From NCBI RefSeq assembly GCF_014651495.1, contig NZ_BMWZ01000004.1:434001-498000 (forward strand): DNA of 64,000 bases, read 5' to 3'. Source of the DNA: Algibacter mikhailovii (GTDB lineage Bacteria; Bacteroidota; Bacteroidia; Flavobacteriales; Flavobacteriaceae). A program made the position numbers and the translations under genes. The notes below the pieces were generated by a model, which searched no databases, was not told the origin of the DNA, and saw only the letters and a program-made list of their open reading frames with translations. Positions 8,922 through 18,088 of the stretch are shown in pieces (within the stretch, counting starts at the first letter, position 1; the number at the start of each line of letters is the position of its first letter).

Positions 8922-11297
8922 ATGGAGCATAAATCATGTTTCCACTGTGGATTAGATTTTTCTGATTCTGAAGTAGTCTATGATAATAAATCTTTTTGTT
9001 GTAACGGTTGCAAAACCGTGTACGAGATATTCTCTGCCAATGATTTAACCTGCTATTACGATTTACAAGATTCTCCAGGAGCCACGCCTAAGGAAGTAGA
9101 GGGCAAATACAACTTTTTAGACAATCAAAAAATTGTTGATAGCCTACTAGAATTTAACGATGACAAAACACAAATTGTTACCCTGTACATCCCACATATT
9201 CACTGCAGCTCCTGCATTTGGATTCTTGAAAACTTAAATAAACTTAACCCTGCCATTTCTGCATCCATCGTAAATTTTGGTAAGAAAAATGTTCGAGTCA
9301 CATATCAAAGTGATCACCTCAGCTTAAAAAACCTAGTCAAACTATTAAGTAAAATTGGTTACGAACCCTTTATTAGTCTAGACGACTATAGTATTGGAAA
9401 AAAAAATATAGACCGGTCACTTATTTACAAACTTGGGGTTGCCGGTTTTGCTTTTGGCAATATCATGTTTTTATCCTTTCCCGAATATTTTCAAGTGAAC
9501 GGATTTTGGATTGAACAATACGCACCTGTTTTTAGGTGGCTCATGTTTAGTTTTTCACTTCCTGTTGTTTTTTATTGTGCTCGAGATTATTTTATTTCAG
9601 CTTACAAAGGTTTAACCTCTGGAATTCTGAATATTGATGTGCCGATAGCCTTAGGTGTATCGGTTCTTTTCATTAGAAGTACCATTGAAATCTCTTTAAA
9701 TTTGGGCACAGGCTTTTTTGACAGCTTATCTGGATTAATATTTTTCCTTTTAGTTGGTAAATTCTTTCAGCAAAAGACCTATAGCTTTTTGTCGTTTGAA
9801 CGAGATTATAAATCATATTTCCCTATTGGTATTACTAAAATCAAAAACAGTGGTGAAGAGGAATCTGTTCAGGTGTATGACATTAAGAAAGGCGATCGAT
9901 TACTCATAAGAAATGAAGAGCTGATTCCAGTAGATTGCATTTTAATTAAAGGCAAAGCTCAAATTGATTATAGTTTTGTAACCGGCGAATCAGAAGCCGT
10001 TTCGAAAAAATCTGGGGATAAATTATTCGCAGGGGGCAAACAATTGCAAGGCAGTATAGAAGTTGATGTTTTAAAAACAGTAGAGCAAAGTTATTTAACT
10101 CAACTTTGGAGTAATGACGTTTTTAATAAGAACAAAGCGGATGGTTTTACCAATATAACCAACATGATTAGCAAGCGATTTACCATAGCCTTATTAGCTA
10201 TAGCTATTGTTGCCACAACGTACTGGTTATTTGCGGATAGTTCTAAGGCATTAAATGTATTTACCGCTGTTTTAATCATCGCCTGCCCATGTGCCATTGC
10301 ATTAGCTGCACCTTTTACTTTTGGGAATTTATTACGCATTTTTGGAAAAGAGAAATTATATGCAAAAAACGCCTTGGTCATTGAACAGTTGGCAGCAATT
10401 AACACCATCATTTTTGATAAAACAGGTACCATAACTGCCAATAAAGAAACAGCCATTACCTATGAAGGCTATAACTTATCCACTGACGAAGAAATACTAC
10501 TTAAAAGCACCTTAAGAAACTCTAATCACCCATTAAGCCGGTCGCTTTACAACCTTCTTGATGAACATGATATCATCACTTTAGATAACTATCAAGAATA
10601 CATAGGTAAAGGCATTGAATCGCAAAAAAATCAAGATTCAATAAAAGTGGGGTCTGCCTCTTATGTTGGTCTAAGTCCTGAAAACAGGGTTTTAAATACG
10701 GCCGTTCATGTAAGTAGCAATAACATTTACAAGGGTAAGTTCACATTTTACAATCAATACAGGAAGGGACTTTCTAAACTCTTTAATCAGTTAAAAAAGG
10801 AAAATGATCTGGTCATTCTATCTGGTGATAATTCTGGGGAGCAGGAAAATCTAACTAAATTATTACCTGCAAAAACTAAGCTATTCTTTAATCAAAAGCC
10901 AGAAGATAAATTAGAGTATATAAAACATCATCAAATCTCTGGAGCAAAAGTATTGATGGTAGGTGACGGCTTGAATGATGCTGGAGCACTTGCGCAAAGT
11001 AATGTAGGCATTGCTATCTCTGAAGACGTGAATGTTTTTTCACCGGCCTGTGATGCCATCTTAGATGCTTCCAAATTTAATAACTTATATCAATTTATTA
11101 AAGCCTCAAAATCTGCCATTAAAATTATCAAATGGAGTTTTGTATTATCATTTATTTATAACGCCATCGGATTATATTTTGCGGTTACGGGTCAATTAAA
11201 ACCTGTTATTGCAGCCATTTTAATGCCATTAAGCTCAATAAGTATTGTTGGTTTTACAACAATAGCCACAAATTTATTAGGCAAAAAACTAAAATAA
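8922..11297 (+). CDS. ccoI: Heavy-metal P-type ATPase of the FixI/CcoI type
   Basis: A 791-residue P1B-type ATPase. The N-terminus has a cysteine-rich metal-binding module (C6, C9, C26, C27, C30, C44) typical of FixI/CcoI, then an HMA-like segment with C95-x2-C98. Transmembrane helices frame the CPC ion-binding motif at 455-457, and the phosphorylated Asp is D499 in DKTGT, followed by a GDGLNDAGAL hinge. Family role: exports copper across the inner membrane for assembly of the CuB site of cbb3 oxidase. It precedes ccoS and ccoN as in many proteobacterial and Bacteroidota loci, but 76 nt separate it from ccoS and each has its own Fnr-like promoter. Confidence 0.92.
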   Translation: MEHKSCFHCGLDFSDSEVVYDNKSFCCNGCKTVYEIFSANDLTCYYDLQDSPGATPKEVEGKYNFLDNQKIVDSLLEFNDDKTQIVTLYIPHIHCSSCIWILENLNKLNPAISASIVNFGKKNVRVTYQSDHLSLKNLVKLLSKIGYEPFISLDDYSIGKKNIDRSLIYKLGVAGFAFGNIMFLSFPEYFQVNGFWIEQYAPVFRWLMFSFSLPVVFYCARDYFISAYKGLTSGILNIDVPIALGVSVLFIRSTIEISLNLGTGFFDSLSGLIFFLLVGKFFQQKTYSFLSFERDYKSYFPIGITKIKNSGEEESVQVYDIKKGDRLLIRNEELIPVDCILIKGKAQIDYSFVTGESEAVSKKSGDKLFAGGKQLQGSIEVDVLKTVEQSYLTQLWSNDVFNKNKADGFTNITNMISKRFTIALLAIAIVATTYWLFADSSKALNVFTAVLIIACPCAIALAAPFTFGNLLRIFGKEKLYAKNALVIEQLAAINTIIFDKTGTITANKETAITYEGYNLSTDEEILLKSTLRNSNHPLSRSLYNLLDEHDIITLDNYQEYIGKGIESQKNQDSIKVGSASYVGLSPENRVLNTAVHVSSNNIYKGKFTFYNQYRKGLSKLFNQLKKENDLVILSGDNSGEQENLTKLLPAKTKLFFNQKPEDKLEYIKHHQISGAKVLMVGDGLNDAGALAQSNVGIAISEDVNVFSPACDAILDASKFNNLYQFIKASKSAIKIIKWSFVLSFIYNAIGLYFAVTGQLKPVIAAILMPLSSISIVGFTTIATNLLGKKLK

Positions 11298-11309
11298 GCT
11301 TGGAAAAAC

Positions 11310-11323
11310 ATGACAAAAATCAT
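11310..11323. promoter_or_regulatory. Fnr/Crp-type operator upstream of ccoS-ccoNOQP
   Basis: ATGACAAAAATCAT, the second copy of the ATGA-N6-TCAT palindrome. It lies 22 nt upstream of a perfect -7 box (11346-11353). The flanks also match the ccoI copy (AAAAC before, ATTT after). Confidence 0.75.
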
Positions 11324-11345
11324 ATTTTACAAATGGGTATAAAAG

Positions 11346-11353
11346 TACTTTTG
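11346..11353 (+). promoter_or_regulatory. -7 box of the cbb3 operon promoter
   Basis: TACTTTTG is a perfect match to TAnnTTTG. No -33 TTTG is present at the usual distance; the operator occupies that position, as expected for an activator-dependent promoter. Transcription would begin near 11359, 15 nt before the ccoS ATG. Confidence 0.65.
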
Positions 11354-11373
11354 AAACATAACTTCAAATAGGT

Positions 11374-11565
11374 ATGAGCGTTATATATATTTTGCTAGCA
11401 ATCAGCATCATAGTTGCTATTGGCTTTTTTATAGCTTTTATTGTCGCTGTAAAAAGCGGTCAGTATGATGACAGCTACACCCCTTCCGTCCGAATGTTGT
11501 TTGAAGACGAACTAATCAAAGAAAAACCAGAAAAAACAATACTAACCAAAAAGACTAATAATTAA
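11374..11565 (+). CDS. ccoS: cbb3 oxidase maturation protein CcoS
   Basis: A 63-residue protein with a single N-terminal transmembrane helix (about residues 3-26) followed by the CcoS-typical short tail, here Y-D-D-S-Y-T-P-S-V-R-M-L-F-E-D. CcoS is needed for cofactor insertion into the catalytic subunit of cbb3 oxidase. Only 2 nt separate its stop from ccoN. Confidence 0.9.
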   Translation: MSVIYILLAISIIVAIGFFIAFIVAVKSGQYDDSYTPSVRMLFEDELIKEKPEKTILTKKTNN

Positions 11566-11567
11566 TT

Positions 11568-13760
11568 ATGGAAATGCAACAGTTTCATTACGATAACAAG
11601 ATCGTGACCAAGTTCCTCTATGCGACTATAATTTTTGGCGTTGTAGGAATGGCAGTAGGTTTACTACTCGCCTTTATGTTTCTATTCCCTAACCTTACAG
11701 ATGGCATATCTTGGCTAAGTTTTGGTAGGCTAAGACCTTTACATACCAATGCTGTTATTTTTGCCTTTGTAGGAAACGCCATGTTTGCAGGGATTTATTA
11801 TTCGCTACAACGATTATTAAAAGCACGTATGGCTAGCGACCTGTTAAGTAATATTAACTTTTGGGGTTGGCAATTAATTATTGTCGCTGCCGCCATTTCA
11901 CTACCCTTAGGTTATTCTACATCAAAAGAATACGCCGAATTGGAATGGCCCATTGATATTGCCATTGCACTTATTTGGGTTGTTTTTGGTGTTAATATGA
12001 TATGGACCATTTTAAAACGTAGACAACGTCATTTATATGTTGCTATTTGGTTTTATATAGCCACATTTGTCACCGTTGCTGTACTGCATATATTCAATAG
12101 TTTAGAACTCCCTGTTAGCGCTATGAAGAGTTACTCGGTATATGCCGGAGTTCAGGATGCACTCGTTCAATGGTGGTATGGTCATAATGCCGTGGCATTC
12201 TTTTTAACCACGCCATTTTTAGGATTGATGTACTACTTTGTACCTAAAGCAGCAAATAGACCGGTTTACTCGTATAGACTATCTATTGTTCACTTTTGGT
12301 CATTAATTTTCATTTACATTTGGGCAGGACCGCATCACTTATTATATACAGCATTACCTGAATGGGCTCAAAATTTAGGCGTTGCATTTTCAGTTATGCT
12401 TCTTATGCCTTCATGGGGAGGTATGATAAACGGCCTTTTAACCTTGCGTGGCGCCTGGGATAAGGTACGTGTAGATCCCGTTTTAAAATTTATGGTTGTA
12501 GCCATTACGGGTTATGGTATGGCCACCTTTGAAGGACCAACACTATCATTAAAAAGTGTTAATGCTGTTGCGCACTTCACCGATTGGATTATAGCCCATG
12601 TCCACGTAGGTGCCTTAGCATGGAATGGTTTTATGGCATTCGGTATTATATATTATTTAATTCCTAGGCTATTTAAAACAAAACTTTACTCTTTAGCTTT
12701 AGCTAATCTGCATTTCTGGTTAGGAACTTTAGGTATCATTATATATGCATTACCAATGTATGTTGCTGGTTTTACTCAGTATTCCATGTGGCAACAATTT
12801 AACCCTGACGGTACTTTAGTATACGGAAACTTTTTAGAAACCGTAACAGAAATCATGCCTATGTACTGGATGCGTGCTATTGGTGGTTCCTTGTATATTA
12901 TTGGTATGTTTATTTTAGTATACAACATCATTGTTACTGTAAAACAAGGTTCTAAAGTTGAAGACGAACTTGCTGAAGCTCCGGCTTTAGAAAAAGTAAC
13001 CAACAAACGAACTGCTAATGAAGGCTGGCACACTTGGATAGAACGTAGACCAATTCAATTAACTTTATTAGCTACAGTAGCTATATTAATTGGAGGTGTT
13101 ATTCAAATAGTACCTACCATTATGGTGAAATCTAATATTCCAACTATTGCCAGTGTACAACCCTACACTCCTTTAGAATTAGAAGGCCGTGATATTTATA
13201 TTAGAGAGGGTTGCGTTGGCTGTCATTCGCAAATGGTACGTCCATTTAGGCATGAGGTAGAACGTTATGGAGAATACTCTAAAGCAGGTGAATATGTTTA
13301 TGACCATCCATTCCTTTGGGGAAGTAAACGTACTGGACCAGATTTACATCGCTTAGGTCAGAAATATTCAGACAATTGGCACTTTAATCATATGTATGAT
13401 CCTCAAAGTACGTCGTCAGGATCTATTATGCCTCGCTACCCTTGGTTAATCAATGGCAGCAGTAGCACACTAGACAAATCTCAGACTGAGGCTAAAATGG
13501 AAGCTATGGTTACATTAGGCGTGCCTTATACGCCAGAGGATATCGCCAATGCGCAAGCGAGTATGCTTGAACAAGGGGCGCAAATTGAAAAGAACCTTTA
13601 TTCTGACCCTGATTTTGTGACCGCTTATGAAGCTGATAAAAAATCGGCTTCAGCTAATGGCGAAGATTTTGTGGAAATGAAAAATAGAGAAATCGTTGCG
13701 CTTATTGCTTATTTACAGCGATTAGGAACTGATATTAAAGTTGACGTTGCACAACAATAA
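11568..13760 (+). CDS. ccoNO: cbb3-type cytochrome c oxidase, fused CcoN-CcoO
   Basis: A 730-residue fusion. Residues 1 to about 475 are CcoN: multiple membrane helices with haem and CuB histidines (for example WWYGHNAV, AGPHHLLYTALP and AHVHVGALAWNG). After a short linker, residues about 495-730 are CcoO: one membrane anchor, then the haem c site C549-x2-C552-H553 and the conserved EGCVGCHSQMVRPFRHE block. The CcoN-CcoO fusion is known in Bacteroidota. The enzyme reduces oxygen to water with high affinity and pumps protons at the inner membrane. Operon order is S-NO-Q-P. Confidence 0.95.
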   Translation: MEMQQFHYDNKIVTKFLYATIIFGVVGMAVGLLLAFMFLFPNLTDGISWLSFGRLRPLHTNAVIFAFVGNAMFAGIYYSLQRLLKARMASDLLSNINFWGWQLIIVAAAISLPLGYSTSKEYAELEWPIDIAIALIWVVFGVNMIWTILKRRQRHLYVAIWFYIATFVTVAVLHIFNSLELPVSAMKSYSVYAGVQDALVQWWYGHNAVAFFLTTPFLGLMYYFVPKAANRPVYSYRLSIVHFWSLIFIYIWAGPHHLLYTALPEWAQNLGVAFSVMLLMPSWGGMINGLLTLRGAWDKVRVDPVLKFMVVAITGYGMATFEGPTLSLKSVNAVAHFTDWIIAHVHVGALAWNGFMAFGIIYYLIPRLFKTKLYSLALANLHFWLGTLGIIIYALPMYVAGFTQYSMWQQFNPDGTLVYGNFLETVTEIMPMYWMRAIGGSLYIIGMFILVYNIIVTVKQGSKVEDELAEAPALEKVTNKRTANEGWHTWIERRPIQLTLLATVAILIGGVIQIVPTIMVKSNIPTIASVQPYTPLELEGRDIYIREGCVGCHSQMVRPFRHEVERYGEYSKAGEYVYDHPFLWGSKRTGPDLHRLGQKYSDNWHFNHMYDPQSTSSGSIMPRYPWLINGSSSTLDKSQTEAKMEAMVTLGVPYTPEDIANAQASMLEQGAQIEKNLYSDPDFVTAYEADKKSASANGEDFVEMKNREIVALIAYLQRLGTDIKVDVAQQ

Positions 13761-13778
13761 CCCTGTAAACTATTAACC

Positions 13779-13967
13779 ATGTTAAAATTTGTAAAAAATC
13801 ATATGGAGAGTATCGCAGGTATTGAAATTTACCCGATTATCTCTTTACTAATCTTTTTTATCTTCTTTGTAGCACTATTTCTTTGGGTGTTTACAGCTAA
13901 AAAAGACTATATAAAAACCGTTAGTAACATTCCTTTAGACAACCAACAAAACGACGATATATTATGA
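13779..13967 (+). CDS. ccoQ: cbb3 oxidase subunit CcoQ
   Basis: A 62-residue protein with one transmembrane helix (about residues 21-41) and a short basic then acidic tail, the CcoQ layout. Its stop overlaps the ccoP start (ATGA), which indicates translational coupling. CcoQ stabilises the CcoNOP complex. Confidence 0.82.
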   Translation: MLKFVKNHMESIAGIEIYPIISLLIFFIFFVALFLWVFTAKKDYIKTVSNIPLDNQQNDDIL

Positions 13968-14905
13968 GAAATTTAGTTCCATCCTGGATTCGAGTTCCAA
14001 TAGTATTTTTTATCATTTTTGGAGCTGTAGAATTCTTTATTGACTCCGGAGATAAGCCTGCATTTGTAGAATACCCTGTAGTTTTATTATTCCTACTTTT
14101 AGTCTTACTAATATTAATTGCCATTGAAGCTATTATTGGAGCCTTAGAAAATGTCATGCTTCATAAACTTGATGAAGAGGCTAAGGCACGTTTCCTAGCA
14201 GAGAAAGAAAGTTCAGTAAAACTAACATGGTTAAGTGAAACCTACACTAAACTTCTTGGACAAAAACCCATAGAAGAAGAAGGTGAAATCATTTTAGATC
14301 ATAACTATGATGGTATTAAAGAGCTAGATAATGATTTACCACCATGGTGGCTTTATGGGTTCTATATTTCCATCATTTTTGCAGCCGTTTACCTTTTAAG
14401 ATACCATGTGTTTAATGGTCCAAATCAAATAGAAGAATTAGATACAGAGTTAGCTGAAGCTAAAACAGCCATTGAAGCCTATAAAAAAACAGCAAAAGGC
14501 TTGGTTGATATTAATACTGTAACCCAACTTACTGAAGCGGGAGATTTAGCTGCGGGTAAGAAAGTTTTTGAGGCCAATTGTGTGGCTTGTCACATGGCTG
14601 ATGGCGGCGGAGGTATTGGGCCAAACCTTACTGATGAGCATTGGATTTTAGGTGGTGATATTAAAAGCATTTTTAAAACTATTTCTGAAGGTGGCCGATC
14701 AGGTAAAGGTATGATTTCATGGAAAGCACAATTAAAACCTCTTGAAATGGCTCAAGTGGCTAGTTATGTTATGACCTTTCAAGGTACCACACCAGCTAAT
14801 CCTAAGGCTCCTGAAGGAGAAATAATGATTAACACTGAAGATCCTGAAGGTCCTGAAGAAGCTCAGACTGAAGGTAGTGAAACACCCGCAGTTGAGGTAC
14901 AATAG
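13964..14905 (+). CDS. ccoP: cbb3 oxidase cytochrome c subunit CcoP
   Basis: A 313-residue protein with two hydrophobic N-terminal helices, the CcoP-typical LPPWWLYGFY segment before a further membrane helix, and one periplasmic cytochrome c domain with C206-x2-C209-H210 and a methionine ligand region. Proteobacterial CcoP normally carries two haems; this one has a single CxxCH, as in other Bacteroidota. The C-terminus is an acidic, Glu/Pro-rich tail of about 35 residues. It delivers electrons to the catalytic subunit. Confidence 0.92.
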   Translation: MRNLVPSWIRVPIVFFIIFGAVEFFIDSGDKPAFVEYPVVLLFLLLVLLILIAIEAIIGALENVMLHKLDEEAKARFLAEKESSVKLTWLSETYTKLLGQKPIEEEGEIILDHNYDGIKELDNDLPPWWLYGFYISIIFAAVYLLRYHVFNGPNQIEELDTELAEAKTAIEAYKKTAKGLVDINTVTQLTEAGDLAAGKKVFEANCVACHMADGGGGIGPNLTDEHWILGGDIKSIFKTISEGGRSGKGMISWKAQLKPLEMAQVASYVMTFQGTTPANPKAPEGEIMINTEDPEGPEEAQTEGSETPAVEVQ

Positions 14906-14961
14906 ATAGAACGCTAATAACATTAGAAAATTAGATCACCTGAAACCAAAGGATTAAGCGT

Positions 14962-15056
14962 CCTTGTTTAAGGCAATATATAGGATAATAGTAGATACAA
15001 TTCTATTAAGGATATACCCAAAAAGCACTTAGAGCATATCTTAGAATTAAACAAGG
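14962..15056. repeat. Long-range inverted repeat in the ccoP-ccoG gap
   Basis: The arms ccttgtttaa (14962-14971) and ttaaacaagg (15047-15056) are perfect 10-bp complements separated by 75 nt, with a further short inverted repeat (aatag/ctatt) inside. They could fold the 181-nt spacer between ccoP and ccoG into an RNA structure. There is no T-tract after the outer arm, so it is not a simple terminator. Confidence 0.45.
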
Positions 15057-15086
15057 TTATGTTTACTAAATAAAAAGGATAACGGT

Positions 15087-16511
15087 TTGGAAACCCCAGA
15101 AAACGAAATATTCAGAGACAGTATCGGTACGATTACTGAAGACGGAAAACGGGCTTGGGTATTTCCTAAAAAGCCTTCTGGCAAATTCTATAATTACAGA
15201 AAGTTAGTCAGTTATTTTTTACTAAGTATTCTTCTCTTTTCGCCATTCATTAAAATAAATGGGAACCAATTCTTAATGTTCAACGTCCTAGAACGCCGAT
15301 TTAACATTTTCGGATTCCCGTTTTGGCCACAAGATTTTTACCTATTTGTACTTTCAATGCTCATTTTTGTAATCTTTATTACCCTATTTACCGTAGCATT
15401 TGGACGTATTTTTTGCGGTTGGATTTGTCCGCAAACCATATTTATGGAAATGGTTTTTAGGAGAATTGAATATTGGATTGAAGGCGATCGAGGCAAACAA
15501 ATGCGCCTAGCTAAACAACCTTGGAATGCAGAAAAAATAAAAAAGAGAGGATTAAAATTTATAATTTTTGCTTTTATATCCTTCATCATCGCTAATGTTT
15601 TTTTGGCCTATTTAATAAGCAGTGATAAACTTATTGCTTACATAACAGATGGACCAACCTCACATCTAAGCACACTGGTATCCCTACTTATTTTTACAGC
15701 AGTTTTCTATTTTGTGTTTGCTTGGTTTAGAGAGCAAGTTTGTGTAATTGCTTGTCCATACGGAAGACTACAAGGTGTTTTATTAGACACAAAATCTATT
15801 GTTGTGGCATATGATCACAAACGTGGAGAAGCTGAATCGGGTAGGAAAAAATTTAGAAAGCATGAAGACCGAGAAGCTTTAGGACATGGTGACTGCATTG
15901 ACTGTATGCAATGTGTTAATGTATGCCCTACGGGTATAGACATAAGAAATGGGACGCAGCTTGAGTGTGTGAATTGTACGGCTTGTATTGATGAGTGCGA
16001 CCATATTATGGAAAGTATAAACTTGCCAAAAGGACTTATCCGTTATGCAAGTGAAGAAAACATTGATGAGAAAGCGCCTTTTAAAATAACAGCTAGAATG
16101 AAAGGCTACATCGCTGTATTGGCTATAATGACCGGACTTCTAATAGGTATGTTATTTTTAAGAAATGATCTAGAAGCTACTGTTTTAAGGTTACCAGGAC
16201 AGTTATATGAACACAAAGACAATAATATTATTAGCAATGTATTTACTTATAAATTGGTAAATAAAACATCTAATAACATTGACAATGTGAGCATGAAGCT
16301 TATGTCGCATAAGGGGATTCTAAAGCTTGTAGCGACAAGCGATAGTTTTAATGTCCCAAAACAGGAGATTGCAAAAGGTACCTTATTTATAGAAATTAAT
16401 AATTCAGATTTATCTGGAGATAGAAATAAAATTAAAATTGGAATTTATCAAGGTGATGAATTAATTGAAACAACTACGGCTAATTTTCTTGGCCCTAGAA
16501 GTTTTAAGTAA
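15087..16511 (+). CDS. ccoG: cbb3 oxidase accessory protein CcoG (4Fe-4S, RdxA/FixG-like)
   Basis: A 474-residue polyferredoxin with several membrane helices, the CGWICPQ motif near residue 110, a second CVIACPYGR motif, and two 4Fe-4S clusters in the CIDCMQCVNVCP and CVNCTACIDECD region. The C-terminal immunoglobulin-like domain is as in FixG. It starts at TTG: the only upstream in-frame ATG is closed by a stop, and the TTG gives the METPENE N-terminus expected for flavobacterial CcoG. CcoG reduces Cu(II) for copper delivery to the oxidase. Confidence 0.9.
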   Translation: METPENEIFRDSIGTITEDGKRAWVFPKKPSGKFYNYRKLVSYFLLSILLFSPFIKINGNQFLMFNVLERRFNIFGFPFWPQDFYLFVLSMLIFVIFITLFTVAFGRIFCGWICPQTIFMEMVFRRIEYWIEGDRGKQMRLAKQPWNAEKIKKRGLKFIIFAFISFIIANVFLAYLISSDKLIAYITDGPTSHLSTLVSLLIFTAVFYFVFAWFREQVCVIACPYGRLQGVLLDTKSIVVAYDHKRGEAESGRKKFRKHEDREALGHGDCIDCMQCVNVCPTGIDIRNGTQLECVNCTACIDECDHIMESINLPKGLIRYASEENIDEKAPFKITARMKGYIAVLAIMTGLLIGMLFLRNDLEATVLRLPGQLYEHKDNNIISNVFTYKLVNKTSNNIDNVSMKLMSHKGILKLVATSDSFNVPKQEIAKGTLFIEINNSDLSGDRNKIKIGIYQGDELIETTTANFLGPRSFK

Positions 16512-16659
16512 GGCGCATCTTATTGGGAATTTTGATTGAGAGTATTGACCGAATTGTAAATTAAGGCATGAATAAACCCTCTTTTTACTTTTCAAGCAGG
16601 AAATATAGCATTGTGCCTGTAATAGAGAATTAAGGCTAATGCCAGAAAATTAAAAAATA

Positions 16660-17106
16660 ATGAAGTTTAACTGGGGTACAGGTATTGTTTTTGCGTTTAT
16701 AGGATTTATCTCGTTTATCTTATATTTCATCATAACCATGATGACTGATGAACGCTTTGAGCACGAACTGGTGAGCGAAGATTATTATGCAGATGAGTTG
16801 AAATATCAAGATGATATAGACAAATTAAATCATGCCAAATCCCTAAGTGAAAATATAGCTTATCATAGATCTTCCGCAGGGTTAACAATTAACTTCCCAG
16901 AAAATCTAGATTATAAAAGTATTACGGGAAAAGTGTTCCTATATAGACCATCTAACAAACAACTAGACTTTGAAACTGCTATTTCATTGTCTAATTCTTA
17001 TTTGCTCATACCTGACAATCGTTTGGTAGATGGTCGTTGGAACATTAAAATAGATTGGCAATATAAGGGAAAATCTTATTTATTTAAAGAGTCGATAACT
17101 TATTAA
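16660..17106 (+). CDS. ccoH: FixH/CcoH-like cbb3 assembly protein
   Basis: A 148-residue protein with one N-terminal transmembrane helix (about residues 7-28) and a periplasmic domain ending in W-N-I-K-I-D-W, the FixH family pattern. It sits between ccoG and the SafE-like gene, 148 nt after ccoG and 1 nt before the next gene. FixH is needed for stable assembly of cbb3 oxidase with its copper ATPase. Confidence 0.85.
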   Translation: MKFNWGTGIVFAFIGFISFILYFIITMMTDERFEHELVSEDYYADELKYQDDIDKLNHAKSLSENIAYHRSSAGLTINFPENLDYKSITGKVFLYRPSNKQLDFETAISLSNSYLLIPDNRLVDGRWNIKIDWQYKGKSYLFKESITY

Positions 17107-17107
17107 T

Positions 17108-17809
17108 ATGCTTATTTCGGCATTTTTATTGGGACTATTAGGAAGTTTTCATTGCGTAGGCATGTGTGGCCCAATTGCTTTTATGTTACCTGTAGACCGC
17201 AGCAGCCAAATAAATAAAGTATCTCAAATTGCAATTTACCATATTGGTAGACTACTCACTTATAGCGTATTAGGTCTTGTTTTTGGACTCATAGGAAAAG
17301 GCCTTTATCTTTTCGGTTTTCAGCAACAACTTTCCATAGCTATTGGTGTTATTATGATCTTGATTGTTATTATTCCACAAAAAACTTTAAGCAAATATAA
17401 TTTTTCAAAACCTATTTACGGACTCATATCCAATGTGAAATCTTGGCTGGGAAAAGCTATGAAAAGGAAATCACTAGATACTTTTTTAACTATTGGCTTT
17501 TTAAATGGATTTCTCCCCTGTGGACTGGTATATATGGCCGTATTTGCCGCCATTGGATCTGGTAGTGCGTTAAATGGCAGCTTATATATGGCTGTTTTTG
17601 GTTTAGGAACAATCCCCTTGATGACCACTGCAATTTATTTGAGTAACGTTCTAAAAGGCACTACTAGACAGCGTATTCAAAAAATAATTCCTGTTTTTGT
17701 TGTTCTAATTGGTTTACTTTTCATTGTTAGAGGCTTAGGCTTAGGCATTCCTTACTTATCCCCTGCTCCAATTCTGGACACTGTATCGAGTGGTATAGAT
17801 TGTCATTAA
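17108..17809 (+). CDS. Sulfite exporter TauE/SafE-like membrane protein of the cco locus
   Basis: A 233-residue protein with about six transmembrane helices. It begins with G-S-F-H-C-V-G-M-C-G-P-I, a motif typical of the SafE-type proteins that follow fixH in cbb3 loci, and a second NGFLPCGLVYMAV motif is at about 135-147. The paired Cys-containing motifs in membrane halves suggest metal (possibly copper) handling rather than sulfite export; this is inferred from context. Last gene of the cco block. Confidence 0.8.
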   Translation: MLISAFLLGLLGSFHCVGMCGPIAFMLPVDRSSQINKVSQIAIYHIGRLLTYSVLGLVFGLIGKGLYLFGFQQQLSIAIGVIMILIVIIPQKTLSKYNFSKPIYGLISNVKSWLGKAMKRKSLDTFLTIGFLNGFLPCGLVYMAVFAAIGSGSALNGSLYMAVFGLGTIPLMTTAIYLSNVLKGTTRQRIQKIIPVFVVLIGLLFIVRGLGLGIPYLSPAPILDTVSSGIDCH

Positions 17810-18009
17810 GCGTCCAGACTATTTGAGACATCTTAGGTTCAAAAGTTCTATAACTTAGGAACTCGATGTTATTGACACTCCTACATTGGGCAATTCTAAT
17901 TACCTCAAGACCCATAAACTACTAACAATCAATAACCTAAAATCAACCTAAGCAATACCATAACTGCAAATTTAAGTAGATATTCTTCTATCATCATAGT
18001 AATTCCTGA

Positions 18010-18037
18010 TTGTACATTGATAAAAACAATAGCTTTG
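18010..18037 (+). promoter_or_regulatory. Consensus promoter of the TetR-ABC-HlyD-TolC operon
   Basis: A -33 TTG (18010-18012), a 17-nt spacer and a perfect -7 box TAGCTTTG (18030-18037). Transcription would begin near 18043. That rules out the longest reading frame, which begins at a TTG at 18017, and supports the ATG at 18089. Confidence 0.7.
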
Positions 18038-18088
18038 TTTTCATTAATAATAGTAATACTATTATATTTGAAGACAAATACTTTAATT

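Noticed and set aside
18017-18088. N-terminal extension of the TetR protein resembling a membrane helix
   Set aside because: The extension begins at TTG and contains the consensus promoter of the operon, so it is not translated from this transcript.
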